DNA of 20,806 nt from Thermoplasmata archaeon (lineage in GTDB: Archaea > Thermoplasmatota > E2 > UBA202 > JdFR-43): positions 1 through 20,806 of the forward strand of contig JAGGYX010000128.1 of NCBI GenBank assembly GCA_021162305.1. Reading direction: 5' to 3'. This document shows, piece after piece, positions 17,667-20,806 of the stretch; position 1 is the first letter of the stretch; every line of letters begins with the position of its first letter. A model generated the notes under the pieces. It was not told the origin of the DNA, did not search any database, and saw only the letters and a list, made by a program, of their open reading frames with translations. The translations under genes and the position numbers were made by a program.

Positions 17667-18488
17667 ACTTATTCCATAAATCTTCTCAGGATTTTCCTTA
17701 TTTATTTTATAGACATCTTCTTCGCTTATTACTCCCCTGGAAAGCAGATCATTTATTCTTCGTGGAACAGTTTTTAAAGAAAGCACAGCCCCGGGGCGGC
17801 GCGGGTCGTCGAGATAATCTGTTTCAAGCATGAAATAATGACCTTTTTCAAAAGCTTTTATGGCATACTCTTTTTTTGCAAGAACGGAAGGAAATATTCC
17901 AAAATTTTCCTCTTTTTTTATTAGAGGTGGCGAGTAATGCTTTATAATCTTGCTCCTTTCAATTCCAATTTCATCTGCCATAGCAGCGAGCTCTTTCATA
18001 TTTTTTTGGGTTGCACTCTCCATATGAAGCAATACTGGCACATTTGCATCTTTTGCGAGCATCATTCCATATTTCATTATCTCTATGCTTTCCTGCCATG
18101 TGGCATCATCCACTTTAAAATGTGGTCTGCCTATTTCTCCTATTGCAATTGCCTTTCCTTCCATGCATAGCTCATATGCTTCTTCCATTCCTTTCTTCAT
18201 CAATTTCATTGCCTCTTCCTTTCCAACAATTTCTTTCATTTTTACATAATCAACAGGATATGGACCGAGTGTGATAAAAATTTTAACCCCAGTTTTTTCC
18301 TCTGCTTCTTTTGCGAGTTTGATGGCATCATCGTATATACCGGCATAGCTTTTTTCTTTCAAAACTCGTCTGTAGTCTGTATATGGGCAAAAGTTAAGGT
18401 GGCTACCACCGTATCTTTTAAATTCTTTTATGGCATCAATGAAAAATCCATCTCGCCTGAGATGCATGTGGTTATCGAGGATAATCAT
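17655..18488 (-). CDS. TatD-related metal-dependent hydrolase
   Basis: The 277-aa TIM-barrel amidohydrolase-like protein has the metal-site residues of the TatD group: HMH (His7, His9), GEIGR (Glu118), LHME (His155), KHYSP (His184) and ETDY (Asp224). TatD proteins are metal-dependent nucleases or hydrolases, some acting on DNA 3' ends; this divergent archaeal branch has no established substrate. It is the last gene of a csl4-rpoL-truD-tatD minus-strand operon (9-nt gap to truD). The context of RNA-processing genes hints at a nucleic-acid role, but that is inference. Confidence 0.88.
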   Translation of the reverse strand: MIILDNHMHLRRDGFFIDAIKEFKRYGGSHLNFCPYTDYRRVLKEKSYAGIYDDAIKLAKEAEEKTGVKIFITLGPYPVDYVKMKEIVGKEEAMKLMKKGMEEAYELCMEGKAIAIGEIGRPHFKVDDATWQESIEIMKYGMMLAKDANVPVLLHMESATQKNMKELAAMADEIGIERSKIIKHYSPPLIKKEENFGIFPSVLAKKEYAIKAFEKGHYFMLETDYLDDPRRPGAVLSLKTVPRRINDLLSRGVISEEDVYKINKENPEKIYGISLEE

Positions 18489-18497
18489 ATTTGGAAA

Positions 18498-19745
18498 TCA
18501 ATAACTGTATATATCTGCTTTCATGAACTCTCTCAGGAGGGAGGTTGCATAACAGCCCTTTGGCAGGAAAAATTGAAGGAATATGGAATTCCCATCGATT
18601 TTCCATCTCATGTTTTTCAATGGCACGAACAGAGAGCGGCGCATGCCGGGCGACGCCAGCCATGGCATATATGGCATTTTGAATTTCGCTGCTTCAACAC
18701 CTTCCTCTTCCATCACTTTTGATTCTATTTCTCCCATTTCTCCTTTTGCAAGATTGGTGGCATAGCCTATTATGGCTCCACTTACGAAACATTTCCCTTT
18801 TTTCATCTCTTTGTTTACCCTTCTCTCATTTTTTTCATTTACATATGTTCCCTCGTTTGCACTAACATCTTTTATTACAATATCTCCTATAATTGCTTCA
18901 TTGATTGGCAATCCTCTTTTTATTCTCATAGAAAGAATTTTATTAAAAAGATAGGATTGATATGCATGCACAAATATTCTTATCAAATTGGAAGGAAGTT
19001 TTTTAAGAGCATTTTCCCAGTCATTTGGATGTTTTGATAAATGCTCAATTATTCTTCGCTCAAAATTCAATTTTTTTGGATAAATTTTCAATGCTTCTTC
19101 AAAATCATGGGTTTCCATCAAAAATTTCCTGGCTTTATAGCTTTCTTCATCCTCTCCTTCAAATGGTTCTGCAATATATGTCATAACAGCTTTTTCAATG
19201 TCATTCTCAATAAGATATTTTCCCACTATATGTGTTATTGGGCGGGCTATCCCAAATCTCTGAACTCCAAAAAAATTGGGAAAACCGCCATATTCTTCAA
19301 TCTCTTTCAAAATTTTATAGAAAGAAGAAACATTCTCAACATTTCTTATCCATGTATTAAATTTGTTTCCATATAGCATTCCACGCATTAATGGTTTGTT
19401 TGTAATATATAATGGCTCTATCTTCACATCTCTCAGCCCTGCATTTAAAATTCTTTGAAGAGGAGAGGCAAAGCTCATAAGCTGTATGCTTACAGCCCGC
19501 TTATCTTTTATTCCAGCATATCCTATTGCTTTAGGAGAAGTTTTAATGACTCTGGCAAGGTTTTCAATCAGCTTGTTTGTCTCCCAGTTTTTTGATTCTA
19601 TTCTTGCAACAACATGCTTTCCTTTTGATGGCTTTGGATACACTGACACTTCCTCTACCAAAAAATCTTCTGCCTTTTCCTTAATTTTTCCTTTTATTCC
19701 CTCTCCCTTTGTCAAATATACGCTTATTCCTATGCTTTCTTCCAT
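18498..19745 (-). CDS. truD: tRNA pseudouridine synthase TruD
   Basis: The 415-aa product shows the TruD catalytic motif 'GYAGIKDKRA' (75-84) with catalytic Asp81, and 'NFFGVQRFG' (157-165), plus 'EDFLVEEV' near the N terminus (26-33) and 'VHAYQSYLFNKILSMR' in the insertion-domain region. TruD makes pseudouridine at tRNA position 13 in bacteria; archaeal/eukaryotic relatives (Pus7) also modify position 35 in some tRNAs. It is complete in length for the archaeal family. It follows rpoL with a 6-nt gap and precedes tatD. Confidence 0.96.
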   Translation of the reverse strand: MEESIGISVYLTKGEGIKGKIKEKAEDFLVEEVSVYPKPSKGKHVVARIESKNWETNKLIENLARVIKTSPKAIGYAGIKDKRAVSIQLMSFASPLQRILNAGLRDVKIEPLYITNKPLMRGMLYGNKFNTWIRNVENVSSFYKILKEIEEYGGFPNFFGVQRFGIARPITHIVGKYLIENDIEKAVMTYIAEPFEGEDEESYKARKFLMETHDFEEALKIYPKKLNFERRIIEHLSKHPNDWENALKKLPSNLIRIFVHAYQSYLFNKILSMRIKRGLPINEAIIGDIVIKDVSANEGTYVNEKNERRVNKEMKKGKCFVSGAIIGYATNLAKGEMGEIESKVMEEEGVEAAKFKMPYMPWLASPGMRRSLFVPLKNMRWKIDGNSIFLQFFLPKGCYATSLLREFMKADIYSY

Positions 19746-19751
19746 GGAATA

Positions 19752-20015
19752 TTATTCCTCCAGTTGATTAAGCAATTCTTTCAATTCATTTTTTAATTCT
19801 TCTATTGCTTTCTTTAAAAAATCCCTTGCCTTTCCTTTTTTAACCCTGAGATAAAATTCAGGATTACCAATTAAAGGATGCTCCACTCTCCATTCAGCAA
19901 ACTCAACTTCTTCATATTCAAGCAATTTGTTTTTCAAAGGATTAAGCAGAGTCTTCTCTCCTATAACTTCGAATTCAATTTCTTTCTCCTCATCTTTATT
20001 AATTTTTACTTCCAT
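19752..20015 (-). CDS. rpoL: DNA-directed RNA polymerase subunit L (Rpo11)
   Basis: The 87-aa product matches Rpo11: N-terminal 'MEVKINKDEEKEIEFEV', 'NPLKNKL' and the family-typical 'VEFAEWRVEHPLIGNPEFYLRVKKGK', followed by the C-terminal amphipathic helix. Rpo11 dimerises with Rpo3 (RpoD) to form the alpha-like assembly platform of archaeal RNA polymerase. Its ATG overlaps the TAA of csl4 (TAATG), indicating coupled translation. Confidence 0.93.
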   Translation of the reverse strand: MEVKINKDEEKEIEFEVIGEKTLLNPLKNKLLEYEEVEFAEWRVEHPLIGNPEFYLRVKKGKARDFLKKAIEELKNELKELLNQLEE

Positions 20016-20593
20016 TATATCACCCTATCTATATTTCCTGTTCCATAATCATCTGCCATTTTCCTCTCTTCCTTCCTTCCGCAAACAGGGCATTCAAGAA
20101 TATTGTCTTTTTTTATTAAAGGCTTTCTACAATTTGTGCAAAATGCTTTTATCACTCCAAACTCTTTTCCTTTAGTGGAAATCTGAATTAAAGGGTCAAC
20201 TTTTACTATTCTCGCCCGCAATATGTCTCCTATCCTGTATTTTGTGCTTGGATGGGTAACGAATTCATCACTTATATTTGCAATGAAAAGGGCGGCGTCG
20301 CTTTCCCGCGCAATCTGCCTTTTTTTCCCTGCGACATGTATAATGTTTGTCAGAATGAGATTGTCCATAACCTGTTTTACCTCGCATATTACAACGTTTC
20401 CTTCCTCTAAAATCAATGGCTTGCCCGTCAATGGTTCAACCACTGCAAGCATTTTTTTTCTATCCACTTTAAATTTTCCAATCATGCTGCTCCTTATGGC
20501 TCCATTGTCTTGAAAGGTTCCCTGTCCCGGTATGAGTTCTTCTGCCATTGCAACAATGTCGCCAGGCAAAACAATGCTGCCCTCTTTAATCAT
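20015..20593 (-). CDS. csl4: Exosome RNA-binding subunit Csl4
   Basis: The 192-aa product has the Csl4 order: an N-terminal domain ('VLPGDIVAMAEELIPGQGTFQDNG', 8-31), an S1 RNA-binding domain (about 65-145, 'GNVVICEVKQV', 'GDILRARIVKV') and a zinc ribbon (Cys152, 155, 168, 171). It caps the Rrp41-Rrp42 ring of the archaeal exosome and binds RNA for 3'-5' degradation. The frame opens at 20653, but the start at 20593 is preferred: homology begins there and a CTATATATATG box (20614-20624) lies about 26 bp upstream, fitting a leaderless mRNA. ATG at 20602 is a close alternative. It leads the operon with rpoL, truD and tatD. Confidence 0.92.
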   Translation of the reverse strand: MIKEGSIVLPGDIVAMAEELIPGQGTFQDNGAIRSSMIGKFKVDRKKMLAVVEPLTGKPLILEEGNVVICEVKQVMDNLILTNIIHVAGKKRQIARESDAALFIANISDEFVTHPSTKYRIGDILRARIVKVDPLIQISTKGKEFGVIKAFCTNCRKPLIKKDNILECPVCGRKEERKMADDYGTGNIDRVI

Positions 20594-20613
20594 ACAATCC
20601 ATAAAAAAGATTG

Positions 20614-20624
20614 CTATATATATG
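20614..20624 (-). promoter_or_regulatory. TATA box for the csl4-rpoL-truD-tatD operon
   Basis: The minus-strand CATATATATAG is centred about 26 bp before ATG 20593. This spacing predicts a transcript starting at or next to the start codon. It lies inside the longer open frame, supporting the downstream start. Confidence 0.55.
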
Positions 20625-20679
20625 CTTTCATCAGGATAACGTCCTAACAGCATTTATAAAATTACCAGTATCCCCGAAA

Positions 20680-20730
20680 GTTAGCCAAAATCATCATTGT
20701 TAGCATGGCTTTTGGCTAACAATGATTTGG
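20680..20730. repeat. Non-coding hairpin with two competing inverted-repeat pairings
   Basis: ATCATTGTTAGC (20693-20704) and GCTAACAATGAT (20715-20726) form a perfect 12-bp stem with a 10-base loop, extended by CCAA/TTGG across a 4-base bulge. GTTAGCCAAAA (20680-20690) and TTTTGGCTAAC (20710-20720) form another perfect 11-bp pairing that shares GGCTAAC with the first. It lies between csl4 and whatever gene starts beyond the right edge; nothing else is seen in 20654-20806 apart from a TATA-like CTATAAAATA at about 20795-20804. Confidence 0.8.
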
Positions 20731-20806
20731 AAAATCAGCAATTTTTATTATATGACATCACAAATCTGCTTAAAATCATACTTCATTATCTCTCCTATAA
20801 AATAAA

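Noticed and set aside
20594..20653. Upstream start for csl4 at 20653
   Set aside because: A TATA box lies inside this extension and the family homology begins at 20593.

Overview
The window is archaeal, most likely a euryarchaeon of the Thermoplasmatota type (the phylum is an inference). Evidence seen in the sequence: TATA-binding protein, Orc1/Cdc6, archaeal-type S-adenosylmethionine synthetase, RNA polymerase subunit L, exosome subunit Csl4, KEOPS subunit Pcc1, a Sec11-like signal peptidase with a catalytic His, archaeal HemK2, a tRNA-Asp whose intron can fold into a bulge-helix-bulge, and TATA boxes about 26 bp upstream of start codons (leaderless mRNAs). The base composition is AT-rich. 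The exception is a full-length NAD+-dependent DNA ligase (LigA), a bacterial-type enzyme that is uncommon in archaea.

Left part (1-7.8 kb): the edge carries the 5' end of an unknown minus-strand gene, then a 5'-truncated beta-helix (NosD-like) remnant that runs in frame into a LarA-type nickel racemase. It is followed by glmM (phosphoglucosamine/phosphomannomutase family), divergent hemK2, and a tight minus-strand operon of PAP2-type membrane phosphatase, GT4 glycosyltransferase and pcc1. A large secreted protein with Asp-box (BNR) motifs and a C-terminal domain follows.

Middle (7.8-14.9 kb): ligA with a translationally coupled 32-aa ORF; tbp and the SAM synthetase gene diverging from a shared promoter region; tRNA-Cys(GCA); an MFS transporter; a 100-aa membrane-anchored protein; and a signal-peptide-less propeller-like protein gene lying between two identical 21-bp direct repeats. 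The second repeat lies 58 bp upstream of the intron-containing tRNA-Asp(GTC). This 13.4-14.7 kb stretch is the most accessory-looking part.

Right part (14.9-20.8 kb): informational genes. orc1/cdc6 faces a dCMP deaminase-signal peptidase operon; a 43-aa zinc-ribbon protein diverges from the deaminase behind a perfect palindrome sitting at its predicted transcription start; then a compact csl4-rpoL-truD-tatD operon on the minus strand. The right edge is non-coding and holds a strong hairpin with two competing pairings.

A genome-wide style feature stands out: all six convergent junctions in the window have zero spacing or overlap. I found no CRISPR array, recognisable transposase, rRNA or clear replication-origin repeats, and no clear novel defence or mobile system. 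The best candidates for new biology are small: the ligA-coupled peptide, the zinc ribbon with its operator-like palindrome, the repeat-flanked cassette, and a LarA homologue with a changed metal ligand.
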